Shown piece after piece: positions 53,445 through 62,626 of a DNA stretch of 64,000 nucleotides. The notes beneath the pieces are model-generated. The model saw only the letters and a list, made by a program, of their open reading frames with translations. It was not told where the DNA came from and ran no database searches. Positions within the stretch are counted from its first letter, which is position 1; every line of letters begins with the position of its first letter. A program made the translations under genes and the position numbers. The stretch comes from Halocynthiibacter styelae (lineage in GTDB: Bacteria > Pseudomonadota > Alphaproteobacteria > Rhodobacterales > Rhodobacteraceae), in contig NZ_JADCKQ010000011.1 of the NCBI RefSeq assembly GCF_016123485.1, positions 79,960-143,959 on the forward strand. Direction: 5' to 3'.

Positions 53445-54764
53445 TCACTGGTTTTCCATTTGATACTTAAGCGCGGTGGATACGATGTCGTGCCACTCGC
53501 CGGAATTCTGCATGATGGCCAACCCCCGGTTCAGCGTGTCCAGCACAGCCAGACCTTCTGAATTACCCACATGTGTCATGACGTTCAGGGACTTGATTTC
53601 AAGCAGGTTCGGGTTCTCCATGATGGTGGTTTCCATCTCGAGATCTGAAATCACATCGGTAGCAACCTGCGCATCCAACGCAACGATATCAACTTCGCCC
53701 GCCAGAAGTGCTTCAAAGCATTCCGCAACCAGCACCGGACGTACCAATGTGACTGCTGGCTCTGAAAGCCCTGCCTTGTTCATATTGCTGAGGCTGTAGC
53801 CTTCCGGACGGCAGATGACCGTACCGGCGTAAGCATCATAGCTAAGCGCCGTATCATACCCCGAACCCAGCATTGAGTAATATGCATCCACAACTTCATA
53901 GAACGGGCTTGAGAAGTGGTATGTTGTGCAACGTTCCAGATCTGCCTCAGACAGGATATCCGGTGTTTCACAATCCGGGCGCGCCCACGGGAAGGTAGCA
54001 TCAAAAGCCAGGCTGGGCATCAGCAGATCAAGATGTGAATTCCAGTCATTTACAAACTGGATCTTATAGCTCTGGTGCGGATCCGCGCGCAGAAAGGCCG
54101 TTTCCACCAGCTTGGTGTAAAGTCCGCGATCAGGCAGGCTTTCATCCGTGTAGGGTGGATAATCATTCCCTGTAATCAGAATGATCTGACGTTCCTGCAC
54201 AGATTGCGCAGTTTCCGGACTGGCAAGAGATGTCGCTGCCTCTACAGCTGCGAATGCTTCTGCCCGGACTTTCTCAATTTCAGCTTCCGCCGCAGCGATA
54301 GCTTCTGCGGCTGCTTCCTGGGCCGCTGTGATCTGCGCCTCGGCTTCTTCCGCTGCGCGGCGGGCCTCTTCCAGTTCAGCCGTCTCAGTTTCCGTGGACT
54401 GCACTGCAAGTTCCGCAGCACGGGCTTCTGCCTGGGCAACACGCGCTTCTGCCTCAGCGATCAGACGCTGGGCTTCTGCCTGGGCCTGCTCAGTGATCTG
54501 AGAGGCTTGCTCATTGACCACCGCATCCCGGGGATCACAGGGCAAATTCAGAACCATGCCAACTTCGATATGGTTTGGATTGCGGCCAATCCGGTCACGG
54601 TTCGCATCATAGATCTGACGGTAATCCGGAGTGCCATAGATACGGGTCGCCAGTTGGCGCAGGCTGTCACCAGGGCGAATTTCATAGGTTTCACAAGCCA
54701 CCTGCGCAGAAGCGGCAGTCGACATCAGAGCAAGAGAAATGCAGCAGGTAGAGATATATTTCAT
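53445..54764 (-). CDS. secreted LysM + coiled-coil + solute-binding protein
   Basis: This encodes 439 residues. The signal peptide MKYISTCCISLALMSTAASA leads to a LysM domain (YEIRPGDSLRQLATRIYGTP, IYDANRDRIGRNPNHIEVG). Unlike its two paralogues, an Ala/Glu-rich coiled coil of about 90 residues follows (AEAQRLIAEAEARVAQAEAR ...). Then comes the binding-protein fold (QIILITGNDYPPYTDESLPD, PSLAFDATFPWARPDC). The coiled coil could span from the cell wall to the inner membrane or make oligomers. It starts 19 bases after the PP2C gene, linking the secreted trio to the signalling genes. Confidence 0.87.
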   Translation of the reverse strand: MKYISTCCISLALMSTAASAQVACETYEIRPGDSLRQLATRIYGTPDYRQIYDANRDRIGRNPNHIEVGMVLNLPCDPRDAVVNEQASQITEQAQAEAQRLIAEAEARVAQAEARAAELAVQSTETETAELEEARRAAEEAEAQITAAQEAAAEAIAAAEAEIEKVRAEAFAAVEAATSLASPETAQSVQERQIILITGNDYPPYTDESLPDRGLYTKLVETAFLRADPHQSYKIQFVNDWNSHLDLLMPSLAFDATFPWARPDCETPDILSEADLERCTTYHFSSPFYEVVDAYYSMLGSGYDTALSYDAYAGTVICRPEGYSLSNMNKAGLSEPAVTLVRPVLVAECFEALLAGEVDIVALDAQVATDVISDLEMETTIMENPNLLEIKSLNVMTHVGNSEGLAVLDTLNRGLAIMQNSGEWHDIVSTALKYQMENQ

Positions 54765-54783
54765 TTGTATGACGTTCTGTCCA

Positions 54784-55605
54784 TTAGTTGGAAATATGGG
54801 GGGCGTAAGCGGCGTTTGCAGGTGGCTTCAGCGCGACGACGGCCACTGAGGTATTGTCCTGATCCGGAACATTGGCGTCACGTATCGCCAGCATGATCTG
54901 ATCAAGAATATCCTGACAGCTTTCGTTCTGGTGTTTTTTCAGGACTGTTTCGATCTCCCGAGGTTCCAGATGCTGAAGCCCATCGCTGGCAATCAGTAAG
55001 ATATCTCCAGGAAGAACTTCGCGCGGATCTTCAGGGCAATCGACCTTCGAAATCCCGGCCCCCATCAAAGCAGACGTCAAACAATTTCTGTCAGGGTGAT
55101 GTCGGGCCTCTTCGGGTTTCAGCACCCCTTCGATAACAAGCCGGTCAATGTCGGGGCCCATAGAATGATCTTCATTCAGCTGGATCAATTGCCCGTCACG
55201 GAACAGATAAAGCGGTGAATCCCCGATAGAAATCCAGTAAAACCGGTTCTCATAAAAGACAGTCCCCAAAAGGGTGGATCCCATATCGGGCGAGGCCTGT
55301 TTATCATTGATATAGGCGGCAATCGCAGCGTTTGCTTCCATCGCGGCCAGAGGCAACGTATCAGCCAGCGTGCTTTCGGTGGCTTCAGTTTCCGAGATCC
55401 GGCGATCAATCACCGACGACCAGGATGAAGCCACAAGGCGCGATGCGACATCGCCCGCCTCATGTCCACCCATGCCATCAGCGACAACGACATAACCAAT
55501 GTCGCGTCGGCTTGAGAACCGGGCAGCAATAGCATCTTCCTGATATTCGCGATGTCCCTGCTCTGCAGAAAGGGCGACTTCGTATCTCAACGCTGAACTG
55601 GTCAC
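54784..55605 (-). CDS. PP2C-type Ser/Thr protein phosphatase
   Basis: This encodes 273 residues. The metal-dependent phosphatase motifs are complete: HREYQEDAIAARF near the N-terminus, VVADGMGGHEAGDVASRL (Asp near 43), GDSPLYLFRDGQLIQLNEDH, LLIASDGLQ, and DQDNTSVAVVAL near the end. It is soluble, without a signal peptide or anchor. It would reverse phosphorylation by the kinase encoded two genes upstream. The start overlaps the stop of the FHA gene by 4 bases. Confidence 0.95.
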   Translation of the reverse strand: MTSSALRYEVALSAEQGHREYQEDAIAARFSSRRDIGYVVVADGMGGHEAGDVASRLVASSWSSVIDRRISETEATESTLADTLPLAAMEANAAIAAYINDKQASPDMGSTLLGTVFYENRFYWISIGDSPLYLFRDGQLIQLNEDHSMGPDIDRLVIEGVLKPEEARHHPDRNCLTSALMGAGISKVDCPEDPREVLPGDILLIASDGLQHLEPREIETVLKKHQNESCQDILDQIMLAIRDANVPDQDNTSVAVVALKPPANAAYAPHISN

Positions 55606-56846
55606 TCTGCATCCCGCCAGTCAAAGCTTTCATCACAAAGAACGACAAAACGCATTGTTGTTTCGCTGATACGGATCATGTCCCCGTTGTTCAGCGGCAG
55701 TGTGCTGAGAACCGGGCTGCCATTCAGGCGCACAAGGTTCGCTTTACCGCCATGGCCAAGGAAACACTTACGTTCCTCTGCATCATAGGCAATGACCGCG
55801 TGATTGCTGCGGGAGATACCATTGTCACCAAAATCAAGCTGCAACGCCTGGTCATCATTACGACCCACCTGCAGCAGGCCTTCGGTCAACGCAAGACTGG
55901 TGCCACGGCCGGGACCGGAAACAATCACAAGCCAGCCAACCGGGAAAGATGTGGTCACGGCTGTTTTCTTCACCGGTTCAGATGCAATCAGATCATTCAG
56001 ACGGTGATCAACATGGTCAAGGCCAAGGAATGTGGTTTTGATCCGTGCACGACGGCGCGGTGCAGCAACTTCAGCCGGTGCAGCCTGCTCTGCTTCCGGA
56101 GTTGCCGGAACGGGGGCCTCTTCCTCAGCAACATCTGGCGTCTCTTCAACCACTGGCTCTGTGATTGCTTCTACAGGAGCTTCAACCTCAGCTTCAGCTT
56201 CAACCTCAGCTTCGACTTCGACTTCGACTTCTTCAGGAAGCACCGCTGCTACTTCCTCAACGGTTTCTTCTGCGGCCACCTCAGCGACAACTTCAACCTC
56301 GTCCTGCGACACAACCGTTTCGTCTTCTGGCATGATCAGGACATCTGACAGTGTCTCTGTTTCGACTTCCTCTGCGACCTCTTCCACAGCAGGTGCCTGC
56401 GTTTGCGTTACGGGTGCAATGGCTGATCGTGCTTCACGTGCGGTCATCAGTGTCAGCACTTCTGCCATGGAAGTGTTGCTTTCCGCCTGCTCAGATTGGG
56501 TTTCTTCCGGGGTGTTTTCAGCGTCCGCTGCTTCGGCGAAGATATTCTCTTCTTCAGGCATATCATCGTCTTCGAAGGCAGACTGAAGCACCATAAAATC
56601 GTCAGAACTTTCTACTGGCTGACTTGCATCGGCCGCCTGATCAGAAATCACTTCCGGTTTCGCTACGTCCGCCTCAGCTTCAACGTCCTCAATAAATTCG
56701 TCAGACCGTGACTGGATCTCTTCGGATACGACAGTCTCCGTCTCTTTCGTTGCGGAAGGTGTATCTTCAGCTGACTTTTCAAGAATGCGACTTAGCGGGC
56801 TTTTGTAGTTAAACATTTTATCGACGCTTTCATATTTCAATTTCAA
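55602..56846 (-). CDS. FHA domain protein with long acidic linker
   Basis: This encodes 414 residues. The first about 280 residues are low-complexity and acidic (repeats of VEVEAEVEAEAE type), containing many Ser and Thr that could be phosphorylated. The C-terminal FHA domain (about 310-405) shows LLQVGRNDDQALQLDFGDN, ISRSNHAVIAYDAEERKCF and LVRLNGSPVLSTLPLNNGD. These supply the conserved GR, SxxH and NG positions that read phosphothreonine. It lies between the kinase (21 bases upstream) and the phosphatase (4-base overlap), so it is the likely reader or substrate of that pair. Confidence 0.93.
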   Translation of the reverse strand: MKLKYESVDKMFNYKSPLSRILEKSAEDTPSATKETETVVSEEIQSRSDEFIEDVEAEADVAKPEVISDQAADASQPVESSDDFMVLQSAFEDDDMPEEENIFAEAADAENTPEETQSEQAESNTSMAEVLTLMTAREARSAIAPVTQTQAPAVEEVAEEVETETLSDVLIMPEDETVVSQDEVEVVAEVAAEETVEEVAAVLPEEVEVEVEAEVEAEAEVEAPVEAITEPVVEETPDVAEEEAPVPATPEAEQAAPAEVAAPRRRARIKTTFLGLDHVDHRLNDLIASEPVKKTAVTTSFPVGWLVIVSGPGRGTSLALTEGLLQVGRNDDQALQLDFGDNGISRSNHAVIAYDAEERKCFLGHGGKANLVRLNGSPVLSTLPLNNGDMIRISETTMRFVVLCDESFDWRDAE

Positions 56847-56867
56847 TTCGGACGAGCACTCTGGCGA

Positions 56868-59048
56868 TCATTCTGTCGCCAGGGGCATACGGGCGCGCAC
56901 TTGTGCCCCGTTACGATTCACAACAAACCGTGCTTCATTCACGTCGCCACGTTCCGTCAGAGAACTTAGCACCGCAGTCAGCGCGCCCCGTTGCATCAGA
57001 GACGCCCCGGTGGTTTCTTCACGGACCAGAATGTCACCAACACGCAGGCCATCAGCACCAGAATTTCCGACATTGGTTACCTTGAGCTGCCAGTTCTGAG
57101 AGCCGCTTTCCGTCAGCGTCACACCATTGGCCAGGCCAATCAGCTGCATTACCGGCAGTGCAAGTTCACCATTCAGGAAACGCGCATTGCCCGGCGCCCG
57201 ATAGCGTACTTGCGCACGGGTATAGCCGTCACGCCCGACCTGAAGATTGCTCAAGACCATAGAGGCAAGAGACGAATTCGCATTGGCCGCACGGTTGTTG
57301 ATCGAATAGATCGCAGTCCCACGTGTCAGCCAGGCGCCAATCACAGACATATCTGCAGAGGCATTGATGCTTTCAACCAGGTAAATTTCACCATTCGCAA
57401 CCCGACGCGTGCGGGTGGTGAACGGCACATCCACATCCCAGTGAGAATAGGCGATCTGATTTTGCAGAAGTGTTGCAGATGCAGTCGGTGTCTCGGCAAC
57501 CGCAGCAGTTGCAGGTTCTGTGGCAGCTGTTTCCACAGGCGCTTCAACCACAGGTTCCGGGGTCGGTGTGGTAACCTCTGCAACTGCTATTTCTACGGGG
57601 GCTTCAACAGCGGTTTCTTCAACCTGTGTTTCAACCACAGCCAGGGGCGCTTCTGGTGTATCCGATCCGCCACTCAGGAAGATCCCGGCACCCACCAGCA
57701 AAGCAACAACGGCAACACCTGCCAGCAACAAACCCGTTTTCTTTTTCGCAGGTTCTTCTTCCTGAGGCAGCAGTTCATCAAAGACCGCAGCCGCTGTGTC
57801 CGGTTCTGCTTCTTCTGCAGGTTCGGTGGCGTCATCTTCTTCAATAAGCGCCTTCAGGCGTCTCACTTCCTTGCTGTCTTCCCGCACAGGAACTGTTGCT
57901 GCTACAGTTTTTTCCGGTTCGGGTTCAACAAGCGCGATTTCACTTGTTTCAGCCAACATCGCAGCAATCGCAGCATCGGCTTTCTCAACATCGGCCTGAA
58001 TGCGCTCTTCTTCCTCAACAGTGCGCACGCCCTCCAGTTCTTCAACCTCACGCGGAGCTTCGGCTTCATCAAGAGCGGCGATAACAGAAGGCGGACGAGA
58101 AATGGTGGAATTAAAGGCAGCTTGTGGTCCGCGGAACATACGCAGCCATTCAAGCGCAGATTGCTGCCTTTGTGCGGGCATGACGCTCATGGCTTTGTCC
58201 AGTGCTTCAAGGAAGCCCGCTGGAAAATCTTTATAGCGCCCGGTCAGTGGAACATAGGGATCAACAATCTGTTTATCATAGGCGGCAAAGCGCGTTTTAC
58301 CGTCAGCTGGCGGATCACCGGTGATCACATGATACAAGGTCGCCGCGAGAACATAGAGATCACTGTATGGGCCCTGAATCGAACCCGGAACATAGAATTC
58401 CTGGGGGGAGTACCCATCTTTCACAACACGCAGCGTTACCAGCGCGGCACTTTTATGCGCGGCCTGTTCACGGGCGGCCCCGAAATCGATCAGAATTGGT
58501 TCGCCGTCCGGCGCAATCAGGATATTGTCCGGGGAAATATCGCGGTGAAGCATGCCATTTTCATGAATGAACGCGACCGCAGACAGCATTTTCTCTGTCA
58601 GGCTGACGAATTGTTCCGGGCTGAATCGGGTATCGGGCAGATCAAGGTAATCCAGCAGATCATAACCGCGAATGTAATCCATCGCGATATAGGCTGTGTT
58701 ATTGTCTTCAAAGACCTGATGAACAGGTACAATATTCGGATGCACCAGTTTGGCGTGGCTACGGGCTTCCTGAATAAACAGCTGAATGATAGAGGCCAGA
58801 TCCCCTTCGGACTGTGCAGCATTGGGAACGACATCTTCCCCTTCACGGTGGCACAGCGCCCCGGGGAAACATTCCTTAATGACGACATCCCGTTCCAGAC
58901 TGTCACGTGCGAGGTAAGTGATACCAAACCCCCCGCTGTTCAGAAAGCGGATGATTTCATACTGGCCGCGCAGAAGCGACGTTCCAGGACGAAGCGCTTC
59001 ATCCAGCACTTCATCATCAATCTGTTCAACAGCCTGTATCTGACTCAC
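56868..59048 (-). CDS. transmembrane Ser/Thr protein kinase with PDZ-like periplasmic domain
   Basis: This encodes 726 residues from GTG 59048. The kinase domain is at about 28-300: Gly loop LNSGGFGITYLARD, catalytic Lys58 in VVIKE, HRDISPDNILI (Asp170), IDFGAAREQ (189-191) and GYSPQEFYVPGSIQGPYSD. An acidic linker leads to one membrane helix (about 439-459, GLLLAGVAVVALLVGAGIFL). The periplasmic part of about 260 residues includes two similar-looking beta-rich segments. The last (DGLRVGDILVREETTGASL) resembles a PDZ core, while the first (ASADMSVIGAWLTRGTAIYS) is PDZ-like at best. All catalytic residues are present. It heads the kinase-FHA-PP2C-LysM part of the cluster. Confidence 0.94.
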   Translation of the reverse strand: MSQIQAVEQIDDEVLDEALRPGTSLLRGQYEIIRFLNSGGFGITYLARDSLERDVVIKECFPGALCHREGEDVVPNAAQSEGDLASIIQLFIQEARSHAKLVHPNIVPVHQVFEDNNTAYIAMDYIRGYDLLDYLDLPDTRFSPEQFVSLTEKMLSAVAFIHENGMLHRDISPDNILIAPDGEPILIDFGAAREQAAHKSAALVTLRVVKDGYSPQEFYVPGSIQGPYSDLYVLAATLYHVITGDPPADGKTRFAAYDKQIVDPYVPLTGRYKDFPAGFLEALDKAMSVMPAQRQQSALEWLRMFRGPQAAFNSTISRPPSVIAALDEAEAPREVEELEGVRTVEEEERIQADVEKADAAIAAMLAETSEIALVEPEPEKTVAATVPVREDSKEVRRLKALIEEDDATEPAEEAEPDTAAAVFDELLPQEEEPAKKKTGLLLAGVAVVALLVGAGIFLSGGSDTPEAPLAVVETQVEETAVEAPVEIAVAEVTTPTPEPVVEAPVETAATEPATAAVAETPTASATLLQNQIAYSHWDVDVPFTTRTRRVANGEIYLVESINASADMSVIGAWLTRGTAIYSINNRAANANSSLASMVLSNLQVGRDGYTRAQVRYRAPGNARFLNGELALPVMQLIGLANGVTLTESGSQNWQLKVTNVGNSGADGLRVGDILVREETTGASLMQRGALTAVLSSLTERGDVNEARFVVNRNGAQVRARMPLATE

Positions 59049-59405
59049 GGTTTTGCCCCAACTTCTTTCGCCTTCAACCCTTGTGGCCCGGGAAAACGGT
59101 CCCGGAGAAGGCAGCTAAGTTAACGATAAAGCCGTCAAATGAGGTAAAAGTGAGACAACCAGATGGCGACCATGCGTTAGAATCTGGCCGGACAAATGCC
59201 ATATTCGGTCATATTTCCCTGAAAACCTGAAGAATCGCAATGAATCCCTCAACCTCTGGTTTTGATCATAAGTAAAGGCATGAATGATGACACAAAGAAG
59301 CCATAATGATTATCGAATCGACGTGAGTGAACTTCAATAGTTCCCCTCTAAGGTGTATTCCCCCGACAATCCCGGGAGAATACTATCCATGTCAAAGTTG
59401 TCGTT
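59049..59405. other. 357-base gap between the dynamin and kinase genes
   Basis: No gene is visible on either strand. It probably contains the promoter of the kinase-FHA-PP2C-LysM transcript and the end of the dynamin transcript, including the hairpin at 59355-59383. Stretches around 59240-59340 are AT-rich. Confidence 0.5.
59355..59383. terminator. hairpin after the dynamin-like genes
   Basis: GTATTCCCCCG and CGGGAGAATAC pair with one mismatch around a 6-7 base loop. It lies 22 bases past the stop of the dynamin-like gene on the minus strand, but lacks a U-tract. Confidence 0.4.
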
Positions 59406-60680
59406 TCAGGGGTGACTACCCGCCCAGGAAAGCGTTTCTCCTAGCTGATGCATTACATTCAGCGCATCGCTGACCGGACCGTCCCCGGTTTCAAATTGCA
59501 GAAGCAAAAGCAGATCTGTCGCGCGCTCAAATTCTTCAGGAACCCAGTCCGCCCCCGTCGCCGGAAGCTTTGCGTCAATCAGACGTTCTGCAAACTCTTC
59601 CACAATTTCCTGACAGGACTGAAGCAGTTCGGTACTATCGGAAAGGTCTCCTGCCTCAGTCTGGCGACAGACATCAGACAACCGTTCTTTCCAGATCGCG
59701 AGCAACTCGTTTTCTGGCTCAGCGCCCTCTGACAATTCCTCAACATTCTCAGCTGCAGTTTCCACGGGTTCTATTGCGGTTTCCACAGTTTCTACCGGCA
59801 AAACTTCCCCCAGAAGAGGCAGAAATTTTTCCTTCAGGTCCCGGCGGGCATTTTCCAGATCCGCTTCACGACGACGGGATGCGGCTGTCAGGATCTGTTC
59901 TGCCAGAAACTGTCCTCCGCTTTCATTCCAACGTTCAAAGTCTGGCTCAGGCCCATCAGCAAGGGCAGAAACCGCCTCTGGCGTGGCAATGGGAATGATT
60001 TCCTGGAACAGCTCTCCTTTTTCTGCCTCCAGCCGTTTCAGAATGTCCGGCAATTCCTCTTGCACCGCAGGCAGATCAGTGTGTGTAATCGCAAGCAGAC
60101 TACTTTTTTTCAGATTATCCGGTACCTGTTGCCAGATCTGACGTTCAGATTCCCGCCAGGGGCTGGTGCCATTGGTACACCAGATTGCACAGTCGACAAA
60201 TTTCAGCAGATCCAGCGTGTTGGTGTCATCATGGGCAATTCCACTGACACCAGTGCCGGGCAGATCAAACAGAGAAACCTGTTGAAGCGCCGGTGTATCA
60301 AGTCCGATGGAAATGAAATCAGGATTGATTTCGGCGGCATCCGTCAGGGCAACCCCCGGGAAGGTCTTATGTTCCTGACCCCACCAACCGGCGACGGTTC
60401 GGGGTTTGTCAGAATAGTTCAGAATAACCAACGGAAGCTGCAAATGCCGAATACCCGTGGGCAGAATATCTGCACCAGCCAGCATATTCGCCAGACTGGA
60501 TTTGCCGGCACTGAATTCACCGGCAAACGCAATGCCAATCGCCGTGGACAGCCGGCTGACGTGCTGACGGGCTTCGTCCTGCAATGCCGTTAACTCATCG
60601 CTGGCAGGCAGCGACTGGCTGTCTTCCAGAAACTGTTCCAGTTGTTTTGTTTCACTTTCGACGCCTGGAAATTCAATCAC
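59406..60680 (-). CDS. dynamin-like GTPase (short)
   Basis: This encodes 424 residues from GTG 60680, which overlaps the stop of the longer GTPase (GTGA). The GTPase domain has G1 FAGEFSAGKSSLANML (about 52-66), a Thr in switch I (LPTGIRHLQLPL), G3 LFDLPGTG (about 138-144) and G4 ITHTDLPAV. A helical C-terminal half (about 270-424) lacks an obvious membrane segment. It fits the bacterial dynamin-like group, which acts on membranes and usually works in pairs encoded by adjacent genes. Its partner is the 60677 product. Confidence 0.87.
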   Translation of the reverse strand: MIEFPGVESETKQLEQFLEDSQSLPASDELTALQDEARQHVSRLSTAIGIAFAGEFSAGKSSLANMLAGADILPTGIRHLQLPLVILNYSDKPRTVAGWWGQEHKTFPGVALTDAAEINPDFISIGLDTPALQQVSLFDLPGTGVSGIAHDDTNTLDLLKFVDCAIWCTNGTSPWRESERQIWQQVPDNLKKSSLLAITHTDLPAVQEELPDILKRLEAEKGELFQEIIPIATPEAVSALADGPEPDFERWNESGGQFLAEQILTAASRRREADLENARRDLKEKFLPLLGEVLPVETVETAIEPVETAAENVEELSEGAEPENELLAIWKERLSDVCRQTEAGDLSDSTELLQSCQEIVEEFAERLIDAKLPATGADWVPEEFERATDLLLLLQFETGDGPVSDALNVMHQLGETLSWAGSHP

Positions 60681-62626
60681 TGACTCTGATCCATCTTATG
60701 GGGGTTAATGTCGATATTCTTCTGCAGTTCCCGAAGGGCGTTCACAAAGGTTTCAGCCTGAAGAATCCGGGCGCTGTTGTCTGATGCTTTTGACACCTCA
60801 TCGGGCAGATTTCCGGAAATCGCCGCCAGATAGTGCCGAAACACGATATCTGTATGACTGAGAAGCGCCGTTTCTGCTGCTTCCAGCAATTCGTTCACAA
60901 CCGCATCCGCAGAGGGTCGGGTATGCTTCCGGTGGAACAGGCGACTTGTCCAGCTGGCTTGCGCCATTGCCGCCGCTTCGCGCCACAATATCCGCGCATC
61001 CGGGCTGAACCGGCGCAGAATAGAACTATCCGTTTCTGTTTTCTGCAGAGGCAGGAAATCAGGGAAAGACGCACAAAGCCCTTCTTTTGAATGCTGTATC
61101 CCCGCGATCAGATCAAGTTTGACAGACTGGATCCCTGAGATAAAGTTCAGACGCAGGTTTTCCAGTTCATCAGGCAGAGGAATTTCAGCCTCTGGATCCG
61201 CCGCGATTTCCGCCGAAGGGGAAGGGTCCGAAGCACCGTATCCGGCCACCAGTTCACCGCGCAACGCGTCTATGTCTTCATGCAGTTGCAAGGCAAGAAG
61301 CGCCTGCTCCTCTTCAAGACATATCCCGACTTCGTCCAGGATCACCTCATCCACGTGCACATCCATCTGCACATCGGAAGTATCATCTGTGACCTTCCGG
61401 ACAGAACTCAGGTGACGTTCTGCAATCTCCAGCACTTCCCCGACTTGTTCTTCAGTGTTCAGGTCAGCAAACCGGGTCAGCAAAATTTTGGAAAAGAAGC
61501 GGCGCAGCTGCGGAATGCCTGAAGCCACAAGGGCCTGATACCGCGACACGGCCATTTCTTCCTGGTAAAATTCGCTATGCTCACCCTTTGCCAGGCCGGT
61601 TTCAAACTGGCGCTTCAAAGTCGGGTTGGCTTCGACCCAGGCTTCGGCTTTTTCACGCACAGCATCTGTGCCTTCACCTGTTTCAGCCACATGCGCCCAT
61701 TGCGCACTCCCACACAGCACCGCAGCCGGCGCGCCACCAAAGATACGGGTAATATCGTTCTGGACACTGCGCTGCAAAAGCTTTGCGTCCCGAATACAAT
61801 TGCTGAGTTCATCAATCCGGTTGATGAAAATCACAGCCCGCCCGGATCCTTTTTCTTTCAGCACTTTCAGCAGGGATTCATCCATACGGGACATGGCCTG
61901 ATGTGCCGAAAGGATGACAAGGTAATAGTCAGCATCACCAATTGCCGCCCAGGTGATTTTATCGCGGATCAGGCAGGGATCATTCACACCTGGCGTATCC
62001 GTAAAACGAATAGCGCCCGGGAATGGGGCCGTGCTGAAACAGACGTCAGCAGCGCGGATCAGATCATCATATTGTTCTGCCCCCTCCTGTCCGGAACTGA
62101 CATATTGCGCCAGAACCTCAGGCGTCACCGGATTAAACTGATGCGTTGCCCCTAACAGATCCGGCAAATGGTTCCCAAAACGGGTTTGCGCCCGGGACAC
62201 CAGCTGCTCTGCATGCTCGTGAATCTGCTTTGGTTCGCTGGCATCCGGTTGCGTCAGCGCCTGCCATTCCTGTGAGTTATAAAAATGAAAATCTGCACCG
62301 CTTTGCCGATCTGGTGTGTGGTTGAAATGCAGATGCGTCAGAACAGTCGTCAGAGGATTCACATCAGAAGGCAGCAAACCACCCCGACCGGTCAGCCCGT
62401 TCAAAAACTTCGATTTCCCGACTTTGACCTGGCCGACGATCATAACCGACAGGGGATCAGGCAGGATGTTGGCCGAAATCTTCTGCAGCGCCCCGGTCTC
62501 ATCCGGACAGGCCGCAGACATCTCATGCGTCAGATCGGCCAGGTCACAGGCCGCTTGCCGGTTCCTTCCCGCATTCTCCAGGGTCGCGTGCCCGGATTTC
62601 TCTGCCGACTGCGTCTTATTGTTCAT
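60677..62626 (-). CDS. dynamin-like GTPase (long)
   Basis: This encodes 649 residues from ATG 62626 (MNNKTQSAEKSGHA), or 658 from GTG 62653. The GTPase domain contains G1 IVGQVKVGKSKFLNGL (about 63-79), a switch-I Thr in NPLTTVLTHLHF, G3 FTDTPGVNDP and G4 IFINRIDEL. A helical region of about 300 residues follows, with long amphipathic stretches but no clear transmembrane helix. It overlaps the short GTPase gene by 4 bases and the upstream gene by 11 bases. The two different dynamins likely form a hetero-oligomer, as in other bacterial pairs. Confidence 0.88.
   Translation of the reverse strand: MNNKTQSAEKSGHATLENAGRNRQAACDLADLTHEMSAACPDETGALQKISANILPDPLSVMIVGQVKVGKSKFLNGLTGRGGLLPSDVNPLTTVLTHLHFNHTPDRQSGADFHFYNSQEWQALTQPDASEPKQIHEHAEQLVSRAQTRFGNHLPDLLGATHQFNPVTPEVLAQYVSSGQEGAEQYDDLIRAADVCFSTAPFPGAIRFTDTPGVNDPCLIRDKITWAAIGDADYYLVILSAHQAMSRMDESLLKVLKEKGSGRAVIFINRIDELSNCIRDAKLLQRSVQNDITRIFGGAPAAVLCGSAQWAHVAETGEGTDAVREKAEAWVEANPTLKRQFETGLAKGEHSEFYQEEMAVSRYQALVASGIPQLRRFFSKILLTRFADLNTEEQVGEVLEIAERHLSSVRKVTDDTSDVQMDVHVDEVILDEVGICLEEEQALLALQLHEDIDALRGELVAGYGASDPSPSAEIAADPEAEIPLPDELENLRLNFISGIQSVKLDLIAGIQHSKEGLCASFPDFLPLQKTETDSSILRRFSPDARILWREAAAMAQASWTSRLFHRKHTRPSADAVVNELLEAAETALLSHTDIVFRHYLAAISGNLPDEVSKASDNSARILQAETFVNALRELQKNIDINPHKMDQSQ

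Noticed and set aside
56160..56260. Short tandem-like repeats (Glu/Val/Ala codons) considered as a DNA repeat array
   Set aside because: They lie in frame in the acidic linker of the FHA protein and reflect low-complexity protein sequence, not a CRISPR or satellite.
57000..59123. Very long plus-strand open frame (about 700 codons) opposite the kinase gene
   Set aside because: It is antisense to a kinase with all catalytic motifs. Its composition (rich in His, Arg, Phe, Cys) is a mirror of the codon bias of the true gene.
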